DNA from: Gordonia jacobaea
Lineage (GTDB): Bacteria > Actinomycetota > Actinomycetes > Mycobacteriales > Mycobacteriaceae
NCBI RefSeq assembly: GCF_001186365.1
Contig: NZ_LDTZ01000013.1
Location: forward strand, 62,001-126,000
Direction of reading: 5' to 3'
Length of the DNA stretch: 64,000 nucleotides
Positions 53,578 to 61,711 of the stretch are shown here, in pieces. The translations under genes were made by a program, and so were the position numbers. Under the pieces are notes generated by a model. The model saw only the letters and a program-made list of their open reading frames with translations. It was not told the origin of the DNA and did not search any database. How positions within the stretch are numbered: the first letter of the stretch is position 1; every line of letters begins with the position of its first letter.

Positions 53578-55413
53578 ATGGTGCTTCTGAGACGTCACGT
53601 CACTTCCCTGATTCCCGTGGCGATCAGTGCTGCGCTCATCGTCGGGGCCACTGCGTGCACCTCGGCTGACGACGGTCCGCGTCAGGCCGCACAGCACTTT
53701 CTCGCGGAGTTCGGCAAACGAGATGTCGACGCCGCCGCGGCGCTGACCGACAATCCCAATCAGGCTTCGCAGGGACTCGAGGGCGCGTGGTCGGGGTTGG
53801 GTGCCACGTCGATGACCGCAGAGGCCGGTCGTGCCGACATCAACGGCGACACGGCCGATATCGACGTCACCTATCGCTGGAAGTTGCCCCGCGGCCGCGA
53901 ATGGAGCTACCCGGCGACGGTCAAGATGGGGCGGAGCGATTCCGGCTGGTCGGTGCGCTGGACGTCGACCGATGTGCACCCGGATCTCGGTGCCAATCAA
54001 CGCTTGTCGATGCGAATCGTCGAGGCGCCGCGGGCGACGGTCAACGAGGCCGACGGCTCGCAGGTGATGGTCAACGGCACGGTCGTCGGGGTCAACTTCG
54101 ACGCGAAGAAGGCGGCGGAGGAGGGGTCGGTCGCCGATTCGGTGACCCGACTGACCGCGGCACTCAACGCGACCGGAATGTCGCTCGACGCGCAGAAGAT
54201 TGCCGAGGATTCCACCGCCACGGACGGCGAGTATCCGATCACGCGTCTCAGCCAAGCCCAGTTCGACCGTCTGCGTGATCAATTGGCGATTCCCGGCGTC
54301 GTCACCAACGAGCAGGCCGAGCTTGTCGCCAAGGATCCGGATTTCGCACCCGCGCTGCTGTCTCAGGTCAAGAAGGTCGTCGACAGTGAGGTCGACGGAC
54401 ACGTCGGGTGGCGCGTCGTGACAGTCAACCCCAACGGACTCGACGCGGACGTCCTCACCGACCATGCGGCGACGCCTGCGCCGTCGATCTCGTTGAGTCT
54501 GTCGCGAGCCGTCCAAGAGGCTGCGCAGCGAGCAGTCAACGCCACCAACCGTTTTCAGATTGCGATGGTCGTGGTCCAACCGTCGACCGGACGCATCCTG
54601 GGAGTGGCGCAGAACCAGTCGGCAGATGCGAGCGGACCGATCGCCACCACCGGCCTGTACCCGCCCGGTTCGACGTTCAAGATGGTCACCGCGGCCACGG
54701 CGATCAGGCGTGATCTGGCGCAACCGGATTCGCTCGTGCCGTGTCCCGGTGAAATCGAGATCGGGCCGCGAACCATCCCGAATTACGACCGATTCTCGCT
54801 CGGCACCGTGTCGATGCTGAAAGCCTTCGCGTCGTCGTGTAACACGACGTTCGCTCATCTCGCCAGCATGATGGGGCCGTCGGATCTTGCCAACACTGCA
54901 GCGGCGATGGGCGTGGGGGAGCAGTACGAGATCCCCGGCCTCGACGCGGTGTCGGGGTCTGTTCCGATCGCCAACGAGCTCGTGGCCCGCAGCGAGGACG
55001 GGTTCGGTCAGGGCAAGGTGCTGGTCAGCCCTCTCGGGTTGAGCCTGGTGGCGGCGACCGTTGCCAACAACGGCAAACGTCCTGTCCCGCAACTCATCCT
55101 CGGCAAGCCCACCACGGTGACCGGTCCGACGCCCGCGCTGGAACCCGGCGTCGTGGACAAGCTGCGCCCCATGATGCGTGCGGTCGTCACCGAGGGAACC
55201 GGCACCACGATCGCCGAGCAGGGCGAGATCTACGGCAAGACCGGTGAGGCCGAATTCGACGGCGGATCGCACGCCTGGTTCGCCGGCTACCGCGGCGACC
55301 TCGCCTTCGCGACGCTCGTCGTCCGCGGCGCCGACTCGAACAACGCCGTCGCGGTGACCCGCGACTTCTTCAACTTTCTGCCGCCGGGCTATGCGACGGC
55401 CACCCGCCCCTAG
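53578..55413 (+). CDS. Penicillin-binding lipoprotein (class B transpeptidase)
   Basis: 611 residues, extracytoplasmic. An N-terminal signal ends in a lipobox-like GATACTS (Cys 27), then an NTF2-like MecR1-type domain (about 30-140), a PBP dimerisation domain, and the transpeptidase: S365-T-F-K368 as SxxK, SCN near 420 and KTG near 553. It crosslinks peptidoglycan outside the membrane. The layout matches Rv2864c of M. tuberculosis and resembles PBP2a-type proteins with reduced beta-lactam affinity. TATCAT at 53563-53568 may be the -10. Alternative start GTG 53581. Confidence 0.9.
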   Translation: MVLLRRHVTSLIPVAISAALIVGATACTSADDGPRQAAQHFLAEFGKRDVDAAAALTDNPNQASQGLEGAWSGLGATSMTAEAGRADINGDTADIDVTYRWKLPRGREWSYPATVKMGRSDSGWSVRWTSTDVHPDLGANQRLSMRIVEAPRATVNEADGSQVMVNGTVVGVNFDAKKAAEEGSVADSVTRLTAALNATGMSLDAQKIAEDSTATDGEYPITRLSQAQFDRLRDQLAIPGVVTNEQAELVAKDPDFAPALLSQVKKVVDSEVDGHVGWRVVTVNPNGLDADVLTDHAATPAPSISLSLSRAVQEAAQRAVNATNRFQIAMVVVQPSTGRILGVAQNQSADASGPIATTGLYPPGSTFKMVTAATAIRRDLAQPDSLVPCPGEIEIGPRTIPNYDRFSLGTVSMLKAFASSCNTTFAHLASMMGPSDLANTAAAMGVGEQYEIPGLDAVSGSVPIANELVARSEDGFGQGKVLVSPLGLSLVAATVANNGKRPVPQLILGKPTTVTGPTPALEPGVVDKLRPMMRAVVTEGTGTTIAEQGEIYGKTGEAEFDGGSHAWFAGYRGDLAFATLVVRGADSNNAVAVTRDFFNFLPPGYATATRP

Positions 55414-55421
55414 ACGCGCTA

Positions 55422-55538
55422 CCCACTCGGCACGCTGGAGCGCCCACTCGGCACGCTGGAGCGCCCAGTCGACACGCTCGAGCGCACGCTCGACGCTGCG
55501 CGGCCGTCGAGTGGGCGCTTCTGAACGTCGAGTGGGTA
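55422..55538. repeat. Tandem 21-base repeats with inverted copies, between convergent genes
   Basis: Three consecutive 21-base units beginning CCCACTCGGCACG: 55422-55442 and 55443-55463 are identical, and 55464-55484 differs at three positions. Two inverted partial copies follow, GTCGAGTGGG at about 55506-55515 and 55527-55536. The array fills the gap between the penicillin-binding protein and hmuV, so a folded transcript could terminate both. It also has the look of a dispersed palindromic element. Confidence 0.75.
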
Positions 55539-55546
55539 CCTCATGC

Positions 55547-56338
55547 TCAGCGTCGCCGCGGGATGATCACCGGTTGGCCGGTCTCGGGGTGGTCCCAGAT
55601 CTCGACGGGGTGGTCGTAGGTCTCCGACAGTCGGTCCGCGGTCATCACCTCGCGCACCGAGCCGACGGCCAGCAGGTGGCCCTCCTTCATCAGGGCGACG
55701 CGGTCGGCGTAGGCGGCGGCGAGCGAAAGGTCGTGGACCACAAGCAGAATGGCTGCGCCGTTGTCGCGGTGGTTGCGCAAGATGTCGAGGACGCCCTCTT
55801 GGTGGTGGATGTCGAGGGCCGCGGTCGGTTCGTCGAGAAGCATGATCGGGGTCGACTGCGCGAGTGCGCGACCCAGCGAGACGCGTGCCTGCTGGCCTCC
55901 GGAGAGTTGTCCGAAGGGGCGCTCGGCGATCTCGTCGAGATGGCACAGCCGCATCGACTCGGCGATGATCCGCGGTGACTCGGCGGCCTGCGGAGTGCGC
56001 AGCCACGGATACCGACCCATCTCGACGACCTCGGCGACTGTGAACGGCGTATCCGGACGATTCTGCTGGGTCACCAGCGAGCGTGCCCGCGCCAGATCCC
56101 GTGCGTGCATTCCGGAAATGTCGACGCCGCCGACACTCACGCGGCCCGCCTGCGGAGTTCGGAGACCCGCCATCACCGACAGCAGCGTCGACTTTCCGCA
56201 TCCGTTGGGGCCGACCAGCACGACGAGTTCGCCGGGTGCGACCTCCAGCGTGACGTCGCGGACCACGGTTCGCCCGCCGAGTTCGACCTCGATGTGCTCC
56301 CCGAGCAGCCCGGCCGTTGTCGGGGTGTCAGCGCTCAC
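55547..56338 (-). CDS. hmuV: Hemin/iron ABC transporter ATPase
   Basis: 263 residues, cytoplasmic ATPase of a class II importer. Walker A GPNGCGKST near residue 41, Q-loop TQQNRPDTPF, signature LSGGQQARV, Walker B IMLLDEPTAALD and H-loop VVHDLS are all present. It starts at GTG 56338, overlapping the permease stop (GTGA). A much longer frame on this strand up to 57535 is the shadow of the permease in another register, not a fusion. Hemin specificity is inferred from the operon and the binding protein. Confidence 0.88.
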   Translation of the reverse strand: MSADTPTTAGLLGEHIEVELGGRTVVRDVTLEVAPGELVVLVGPNGCGKSTLLSVMAGLRTPQAGRVSVGGVDISGMHARDLARARSLVTQQNRPDTPFTVAEVVEMGRYPWLRTPQAAESPRIIAESMRLCHLDEIAERPFGQLSGGQQARVSLGRALAQSTPIMLLDEPTAALDIHHQEGVLDILRNHRDNGAAILLVVHDLSLAAAYADRVALMKEGHLLAVGSVREVMTADRLSETYDHPVEIWDHPETGQPVIIPRRR

Positions 56339-57414
56339 CAGCCGGCTCCGGCGTTTCGACTGCGGCGTAGGAGCAGGAAGAAGACCGGTCCGCCGACGAT
56401 TGAGGTGAACAATCCGAGCGGCAGGCTCGCGGGAGGCATGACGGTCCGTGCTGCGAGATCGGCGGCGGCGAGCACCAGTGCGCCGCCGATGACGCTGGTC
56501 GGCAACAGGATCGAATGTCGGGGTCCGACGATGAGCCGCATGAGGTGCGGCACGATCAGTCCGACGAACATCACGATGCCGGTGAATGCGACGGCTGCCG
56601 CGGTGAGGATGGCCACCAGGACGATGACCTGCCGACGCACCACCTCGACGTTCACGCCCAGCGACGCGGCCTGCACCTCGCCGAGAGCGAGCAGATCGAG
56701 CTTGTGCACCAACAGAAACGACGCCGCGACGGCCGCCACGACGAGCGGCAGCGCCACCCACACCGGTCCCCAGCCGATGCCTTCGAGTGAACCGAGTTGC
56801 CAGAACACGATCTGCTCGCGGGCTGTCGTCGACGCGATGAACGTGAGGTAGGCGATGATGCCGAGAGCGAAGGCGTTGACGGCGATCCCGGTGAGCACCA
56901 ACATGATCGGCGACGACGAGCCGTCGCGCAGCGAGAGCACGTACACCGCTGCGGAGGTGGCGAGCGCGAAGACGAACGCGACAGCGGCCAGTGCCCACCC
57001 GTTCACTCCGACGCCGCCGACGACGATCATCAGCGCCGCGCCGACGGCGGCACCCGACGACACTCCGACGACGCCGGGTTCGGCGAGGGGATTGGCCAGG
57101 ACGCCCTGCATGAGACACCCGCCCGCACCGAGCGCGGCGCCGACGATGAGGCCCATGACAATCCGGGGGAAGCGAACGTTCCACAGTGTGTACTCGCCGA
57201 TGTCGGCCGGAAGCGGTCCGATCGACAGGTGGAGGTGGTGTGCGAGGCTGCCGAGGACTTCGACGGGTGACACACTGACCTGCCCGACGGCCGCCGAGGT
57301 GATCACCACCAGAACGGTCAACACCAGGAGCGCCACGATCACGACGACGCCGGACACGCGGCCGCCGTGGGTTGTGAGGTGTCGCGATCGCGACGGTGAG
57401 GTCTGCAGGGTCAT
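56335..57414 (-). CDS. hmuU: FecCD-family hemin/iron permease
   Basis: 359-residue integral membrane protein with about ten hydrophobic helices, FecCD/BtuC type. Recognisable blocks: LWNVRFPRIVMGLIVGAALGAGG, LMQGVLANPLAEPGVVGVSSGA, and the ATPase-coupling region FVGLIVPHLMRLIVGPRH. Overlaps by four bases with hmuT upstream and hmuV downstream show tight co-translation. It moves the ligand delivered by HmuT through the membrane. Confidence 0.9.
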   Translation of the reverse strand: MTLQTSPSRSRHLTTHGGRVSGVVVIVALLVLTVLVVITSAAVGQVSVSPVEVLGSLAHHLHLSIGPLPADIGEYTLWNVRFPRIVMGLIVGAALGAGGCLMQGVLANPLAEPGVVGVSSGAAVGAALMIVVGGVGVNGWALAAVAFVFALATSAAVYVLSLRDGSSSPIMLVLTGIAVNAFALGIIAYLTFIASTTAREQIVFWQLGSLEGIGWGPVWVALPLVVAAVAASFLLVHKLDLLALGEVQAASLGVNVEVVRRQVIVLVAILTAAAVAFTGIVMFVGLIVPHLMRLIVGPRHSILLPTSVIGGALVLAAADLAARTVMPPASLPLGLFTSIVGGPVFFLLLRRSRNAGAGW

Positions 57415-58469
57415 ACGTAGATGGCCCGGGCGAGTGCGCCGAGCACCTTCCCGGTGTCGGGTCCGAACGAGAGCATCTCGGTTTCGTCCATCTGGACCAC
57501 ACGACGCGCTTTGCCCGCACTGGTCTGCGAGACACCGGGGAGCGCGAGGACGCCGTCGAGCCCGCCGACCGAGTCGGCGCCCTGGGTCATCACGAGGATC
57601 ACATCGGGGTTCGCGCTGAGCAGTGCTTCGGTGGTGACCTGGGTGAACCCGGGCTTGAGCCCTGACGCGGTTCCGGCGTCGGTGCCGCCGAGCGCTGCGA
57701 TCAGATCATCGGCCCCCGATTGCGGTCCGGACATGAGCACCAGTCGTGGGCCGCGGATATAGAGAAACGCCATGCGCGGATTGCCCGACGGATTGGGCAC
57801 CGCTGCTCGGGCGTCGGCGATCTCCTTCTCGGTCCGTGTCACGAGTTGCTCGCCGGCCTGCCGAACACCGAGGGCTGCGGCAACGTCGCGGATGAGGGCG
57901 GGAGTGGTGGCAATCGTTCTGGTTGAGGTGAACGCCACCACCGGGATACCGGAGTTTCGAATCTGATCGACTGCGCCGGGCGGTGTCGTGTCCTCGTCGA
58001 CGAGCACCACCGTGGGGTTCAGCGCGAGTACCGCCTCGGCGCTGAGCGTGTGTCCGTTGGTCGTGACGAGTGGGAGCCTCGACGCTGACGGGAAGGTCGT
58101 CGACCTATCGCGGCCGACCACCCGCGATCCCAGCCCAAGCGAGAACACGGTGTTGGACAGCGTTCCGTTGCGATCGATCGCGATGATGCGGCTGGTGTCG
58201 GTGACCGTCACCTTGCCGTGTCCGACGGAGTCGACCGTCGCGGGCAATGTGATGGTCGGTGTCGCGGTGACCGGCACGACGTCGGAGTCGGGAAGTGTCG
58301 CCGTCGACGGTCCGTTGCGTAGGTGTGCGGTCGCGGCAACCGAACTGCTCGTCGACTGTTGGATGGGTGCGGTGCTACAGCCCGCGACGAGCGCGGCCAG
58401 CGCTCCCAGCAACACCGCGAGCACCCGTGAAGACCTCAATCGCCCGCGACCTCCCGCTTTCCCCGACAT
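57411..58469 (-). CDS. hmuT: Hemin-binding lipoprotein of ABC transporter
   Basis: Solute-binding protein (352 residues) anchored outside the membrane. ATG 58469 gives a short lipoprotein signal with lipobox LVAGC (Cys 31). A GTG at 58511 has been an open alternative, but it lies inside the iron box, so I reject it. The periplasmic-binding fold shows SRIIAIDRNGTLSNTVFSLGLG, VGRDRSTTFPSA, NPTVVLVDEDTTPP and, at the C-terminus, LALPGVSQTSAGKA. The YcaX-like VVGRD pattern is common in HmuT proteins. Ferric siderophore binding is the alternative. Confidence 0.85.
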   Translation of the reverse strand: MSGKAGGRGRLRSSRVLAVLLGALAALVAGCSTAPIQQSTSSSVAATAHLRNGPSTATLPDSDVVPVTATPTITLPATVDSVGHGKVTVTDTSRIIAIDRNGTLSNTVFSLGLGSRVVGRDRSTTFPSASRLPLVTTNGHTLSAEAVLALNPTVVLVDEDTTPPGAVDQIRNSGIPVVAFTSTRTIATTPALIRDVAAALGVRQAGEQLVTRTEKEIADARAAVPNPSGNPRMAFLYIRGPRLVLMSGPQSGADDLIAALGGTDAGTASGLKPGFTQVTTEALLSANPDVILVMTQGADSVGGLDGVLALPGVSQTSAGKARRVVQMDETEMLSFGPDTGKVLGALARAIYV

Positions 58470-58496
58470 GCCATCTGTGCCACCTGGGGCAATGCG

Positions 58497-58515
58497 TCGG
58501 CTTAGTCTCACCTTA
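58497..58515 (-). promoter_or_regulatory. DtxR/IdeR iron box of hmuTUV
   Basis: On the minus strand TAAGGTGAGACTAAGCCGA matches 14 of 19 positions of the DtxR/IdeR consensus. It lies 28 bases before the hmuT ATG and overlaps the probable core promoter, so the hemin importer should be repressed when iron is plentiful. Confidence 0.6.
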
Positions 58516-58615
58516 GTCGTCGCATCGGCAGAGACGTCCGAGGGATCTGGCTCTCGTCCGGCTCTGGCCGTAGCAGATTGCTACACTGGGTTGAGGTTCG
58601 TGGTCAGGAGGAGTC

Positions 58616-58993
58616 ATGACGAACGTTGCCGACAAGGTAACTCGCTTCTCGTCGGAGCTTGTCGACGCCGCGGCGTCGGAGGGCCGACGCGAACAGCGCT
58701 CTGCGCGACAGCAACTCGAGCACTGGGTGCGGGTCGGTCGTGAGGTGTCCGACCAGCGGCAGGTCGCCCGACGTCGTGTCGAAGCCGCGCTCGCCGGACG
58801 GCTCCCGCTCGGTGATCTGTCGATCGAGGAGGGGGCGGTGTTCAACGCAGAGATCGCCGCATCCCTCGAAGAGTCGCTCGCCACCGGCAATCACGTCGCC
58901 GATCGTGCGGCTCGTGGTCTCGCGACGGTGGCACTCGACGACCAGGGACGCGTCGTGAAGCATCTGCCTGACGGTACGCAGATCGTTCTGTGA
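58616..58993 (+). CDS. ParD-like antitoxin
   Basis: 125 residues resembling the actinobacterial ParD-like antitoxin family: VTRFSSELVDAAASEG, SARQQLEHWVRVGREVSDQ, ARRRVEAALAGRLPL, EEGAVFNAEIAASLEESL and a C-terminal VALDDQGRVVKHLPDG. The N-terminal part has ribbon-helix-helix character for DNA binding. GGAGGAG lies seven bases before ATG 58616. It overlaps a zeta-type toxin gene by four bases, the antitoxin-first order expected of a type II module. Confidence 0.78.
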   Translation: MTNVADKVTRFSSELVDAAASEGRREQRSARQQLEHWVRVGREVSDQRQVARRRVEAALAGRLPLGDLSIEEGAVFNAEIAASLEESLATGNHVADRAARGLATVALDDQGRVVKHLPDGTQIVL

Positions 58994-59580
58994 AGCGGCT
59001 CGACCTCGTCGTCGGGCCCAACGGTTCTGGTAAGACGACGTTCGTCGAGCAGCGCCTCGCGCCGCTACTGCCCGGCAGCGTGTTCGTGAACGCCGACGTG
59101 ATCGCCCGCGATCGCTGGCCCGAGGCTCCCGAGGCGCACTCCTACGAGGCAGCCCGCATCGCCTCGACGATCCGCGAGACGCTGATCGAGCAGGGCGAGT
59201 CCTTCGTCGCCGAGACCGTGTTCTCCCACCCGTCGAAGCTGCACCTGATCACCCGCGCGCGACGATCGGGCTACGTCGTGGTCCTCCACGTCGTGCTCGT
59301 ACCAGTCGAACTCTCGGTGGCGCGTGTCGCCGAACGGGTCGTCGAAGGCGGGCATTTCGTGCCGGAGGACAAGATCCGCGGCAGGTATGCGCGTCTGTGG
59401 GCTCTGGTGTCCGCCGCGATCGGCATGGTCGATCACGCGACGGTGTATGACAACTCGGCTCCCGACGTCACGCGGATCGTCGCACGCTTTGTCGACGGCG
59501 ACCACGCGGGCACGGCGCAGTGGCCGTCGTGGGCGCCCCACGAACTGATCGAGATCACGGAGCCTAGTCTGGAGGTATGA
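58990..59580 (+). CDS. Zeta-type toxin / P-loop kinase
   Basis: 196 residues with Walker [10 protein letters not shown] at 9-17, [23 protein letters not shown], and the zeta-like [16 protein letters not shown] region. Zeta toxins phosphorylate UDP-N-acetylglucosamine and thus poison peptidoglycan synthesis. Here the partner is ParD-like instead of an epsilon antitoxin. GTG 58990 overlaps the antitoxin stop, and the toxin stop overlaps the map start (ATGA), so all three may be co-translated. A non-toxic P-loop kinase is the alternative. Confidence 0.75.
   Translation: MKRLDLVVGPNGSGKTTFVEQRLAPLLPGSVFVNADVIARDRWPEAPEAHSYEAARIASTIRETLIEQGESFVAETVFSHPSKLHLITRARRSGYVVVLHVVLVPVELSVARVAERVVEGGHFVPEDKIRGRYARLWALVSAAIGMVDHATVYDNSAPDVTRIVARFVDGDHAGTAQWPSWAPHELIEITEPSLEV
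59565..59576 (+). promoter_or_regulatory. Leaderless-type promoter of map
   Basis: TAGTCT at 59565-59570 ends six bases before ATG 59577, inside the toxin gene. GGAGGT fills the six bases but is too close to the ATG to act as a Shine-Dalgarno. It may let map be expressed independently of the toxin-antitoxin module. Confidence 0.45.
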
Positions 59581-60440
59581 CCGTGCGCACTGCTCTTCGA
59601 CCAGGAAAGCCGACACCCATCCGTCAGGTGCCCGACTCCATCGAGCGCCCTGAATATGTGTGGAAGCCGACCGTCAACGAGGGCCACGAGCCGTGGGTGC
59701 AGAGCCCCGAGGTCATCGAGAAGGTGCGCGTGGCGTCGAAGATCGCCGCCAACGCGCTCGCCGAGGCCGGTAAGGCCGTGGCTCCCGGTGTGACCACCGA
59801 CGAACTCGACCGTATTGCACACGAGTACATGATCGACCACGGTGCATACCCATCGACGTTGGGCTACAAAGACTTTCCCAAGTCATGCTGCACGTCGCTC
59901 AACGAGGTCATCTGTCACGGAATCCCCGATTCGACGGTCATCGAAGACGGCGACATCGTGAACATCGACGTGACCGCGTACATCGACGGCGCGCACGGCG
60001 ACACCAATGCGACGTTCCTGGCGGGCGATGTCTCGCAGGAGGTGCGGGATCTGGTGGAGCGCACCAGAATCGCCACCGAACGAGCGATCAAGGCGGTCAA
60101 GCCCGGTCGCGAGCTCAACGTCATCGGACGGGTGATCGAGGCGTACGCGAACAGGTTCGGCTACACCGTCGTTCGCGATTTCACCGGGCATGGGATCGGC
60201 GAGACCTTCCATAACGGGCTCGTCGTGCTGCACTATGACCAGCCCAACGTCGAGACCGTGATCGAACCCGGCATGGTGTTCACGATCGAACCGATGATCA
60301 ACCTCGGCGGGCTGCCCTGGGAGATGTGGGACGACGGCTGGACCGTCGTCACGGCAGACAAGAAGTGGACGGCGCAGTTCGAGCACACACTCGTCGTCAC
60401 CGACGACGGCGCCGAGGTTCTGACGATTCCCGACGCGTAG
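59577..60440 (+). CDS. map: Methionine aminopeptidase, type I
   Basis: Removes the initiator methionine from new proteins. Metal ligands are the two Asp in [16 protein letters not shown], His in [11 protein letters not shown], Glu in TIEPMIN and Glu in FEHTLVVT. The N-terminal 40-residue extension with [17 protein letters not shown] marks the longer actinobacterial MetAP1c form thought to touch the ribosome. 287 residues. It overlaps the zeta-type toxin gene. Convergent with an SDR, three bases apart. Confidence 0.95.
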   Translation: MTVRTALRPGKPTPIRQVPDSIERPEYVWKPTVNEGHEPWVQSPEVIEKVRVASKIAANALAEAGKAVAPGVTTDELDRIAHEYMIDHGAYPSTLGYKDFPKSCCTSLNEVICHGIPDSTVIEDGDIVNIDVTAYIDGAHGDTNATFLAGDVSQEVRDLVERTRIATERAIKAVKPGRELNVIGRVIEAYANRFGYTVVRDFTGHGIGETFHNGLVVLHYDQPNVETVIEPGMVFTIEPMINLGGLPWEMWDDGWTVVTADKKWTAQFEHTLVVTDDGAEVLTIPDA

Positions 60441-60443
60441 CGA

Positions 60444-61163
60444 TCACGCGCTGCGTGCCCCGCCTTCGACGTGGATGGTCTCCCCGGACACGAATCCCGC
60501 GGTGAGCAGCCATTCGGCAGCGTCGACGATGTCGTCGACGGCGCCGACTCGCCCGGCGAGGTTGCCGCCCGCGACACCGTCGAAGAACGCGCTTCGGTCG
60601 GCCTCGGGCATCGCGTCCCAGGTTCCGGAGTCGATGATTCCGGGCGAGATCGCGTTCACGCGAATGGGTTTCAGTTCATCGGCCAGATGGCTGACCGCGA
60701 ACGAGACCGCCCCGTTCGTGATGCCCATGACCGAGTAGCCCGGCGCAGGCTTCCATGCGGCGACGCCCGAGAACAGGGTGATCGATCCGCTCGGTGGCAG
60801 CTTCGGTGCGAAGTGCTTGGCCAGCAGCATCGGCCCGATCACTTTGGCGTCGAACGCCTTGACTGTCGCATCGTGGTCGAGTTCGGCCACGGGCACATTG
60901 TGATGTGCCGCAGCGGTACTCACGATGTGGTCGACGGCCCCGAGTTCCGCAGCGGCCGCAGCGATCGACTGCTCGTCGGTGACGTCTATCGCGATCCCGC
61001 GCCCATCACGGAGTTCGGCGGCCGCCTTCTCCGCGGAATCGATGTCGCGCGCGCCGATGATCACCGACGCTCCGGCGGCGTCGGCTCGGCGTGCGATCGC
61101 CAGCCCGAGATTCTTGGCACCTCCGACGACGAGGACGGTGGTTCCGGACAGGTGTGCGCTCAT
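60444..61163 (-). CDS. Atypical short-chain dehydrogenase
   Basis: 239 residues with an SDR Rossmann fold (VLVVGGAKNLGLAIARR in place of TGxxxGIG, and AIDVTDEQSI). The catalytic YxxxK is broken: the segment reads GYSVMGITNGAV, so the lysine four residues after Tyr is a glycine. Redox activity by the usual mechanism is doubtful, unless another residue serves. GAAGGGA precedes the ATG. It is divergent from an HxlR regulator with a palindromic site between, which suggests induction by a small molecule. Confidence 0.82.
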   Translation of the reverse strand: MSAHLSGTTVLVVGGAKNLGLAIARRADAAGASVIIGARDIDSAEKAAAELRDGRGIAIDVTDEQSIAAAAAELGAVDHIVSTAAAHHNVPVAELDHDATVKAFDAKVIGPMLLAKHFAPKLPPSGSITLFSGVAAWKPAPGYSVMGITNGAVSFAVSHLADELKPIRVNAISPGIIDSGTWDAMPEADRSAFFDGVAGGNLAGRVGAVDDIVDAAEWLLTAGFVSGETIHVEGGARSA

Positions 61164-61203
61164 GGCGTGGTCCCTTCAGATCGGTAAGCTGAACACCGAC
61201 CAC

Positions 61204-61226
61204 GGTATGGATTTGATACCGGTATC
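61204..61226. promoter_or_regulatory. Candidate HxlR operator between SDR and HxlR genes
   Basis: GATACCGGTATC (61215-61226) is a perfect 12-base palindrome, and GGTAT (61204-61208) opposes ATACC (61216-61220). It lies about 40 bases from the SDR start and 80 from the regulator start, a natural site for dual control of the divergent pair. Confidence 0.55.
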
Positions 61227-61306
61227 TTCAACGAAATCGTCGACGACCAGCGCAGATCGAGGCGTCTAGCGGTGCCGGGAGCGCGAATTGCGGTGAGAGG
61301 AAAGAG

Positions 61307-61702
61307 ATGGCCAAGGCGTACGACGTGATGGCGGCGACGTGTCCGAGTCGGGTTGTGCTGCACCGGATCGGGGCGCGGTGGACGGTGTTCGTCATCACCG
61401 CGCTCTCCGACGGCCCGATGCGCTTCAGCGCGCTCAAGGCGCATATCGAGGGCATCACCCCGAAGGTGTTGACGGAGACGCTGCGGGCCCTGCACTACGA
61501 CGGACTCGTCGACCGCCTCGACCTCGGTGGGCAGCCGCCGCACGTGGAGTATCAACTCACCGATCTCGGTCGGTCATTGTTGGTGCCGCTGGCCGCGGTG
61601 CGGGCGTGGGCGGAGGATCACGTACCCGACGTCGAGGACGCGCATCGACGCTTCGACGACGGCGATCTCGCTCCGACGCGTGCCGATGGAGCACCCCGAT
61701 AG
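61307..61702 (+). CDS. HxlR-family transcriptional regulator
   Basis: 131 residues, winged-helix HxlR/DUF24 type: an N-terminal cysteine (CPSR, Cys 12) sometimes used for redox or electrophile sensing, ARWTVFVITALSDGPMRFSALKAHI, ITPKVLTETLRALHYDGLVDR and VEYQLTDLGRSLL. GAGAGGAAAG precedes the ATG. It probably controls the divergent SDR, and perhaps itself, via the intervening palindrome. Its stop codon lies in the promoter of cobQ. Confidence 0.88.
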   Translation: MAKAYDVMAATCPSRVVLHRIGARWTVFVITALSDGPMRFSALKAHIEGITPKVLTETLRALHYDGLVDRLDLGGQPPHVEYQLTDLGRSLLVPLAAVRAWAEDHVPDVEDAHRRFDDGDLAPTRADGAPR

Positions 61703-61711
61703 GGTGAGCCG
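61700..61711 (+). promoter_or_regulatory. Leaderless-type promoter of cobQ
   Basis: TAGGGT at 61700-61705 overlaps the TAG stop of the HxlR gene and ends six bases before GTG 61712; no Shine-Dalgarno sequence. Confidence 0.45.

Noticed and set aside
55422..55484. CRISPR array
   Set aside because: The 21-base units are directly adjacent with no spacers, only three copies, and there are no cas genes.
55547..57535. Single 662-residue minus-strand protein fusing an Arg-rich domain to the HmuV ATPase
   Set aside because: The first 400 residues are the permease gene read in another register, with Arg-rich low-information sequence; the ATPase starts at GTG 56338, overlapping the permease stop.
61640..61711. 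Cobalamin riboswitch before cobQ
   Set aside because: Only nine bases separate cobQ from the HxlR gene and no B12-box is visible; a leaderless promoter explains the junction.
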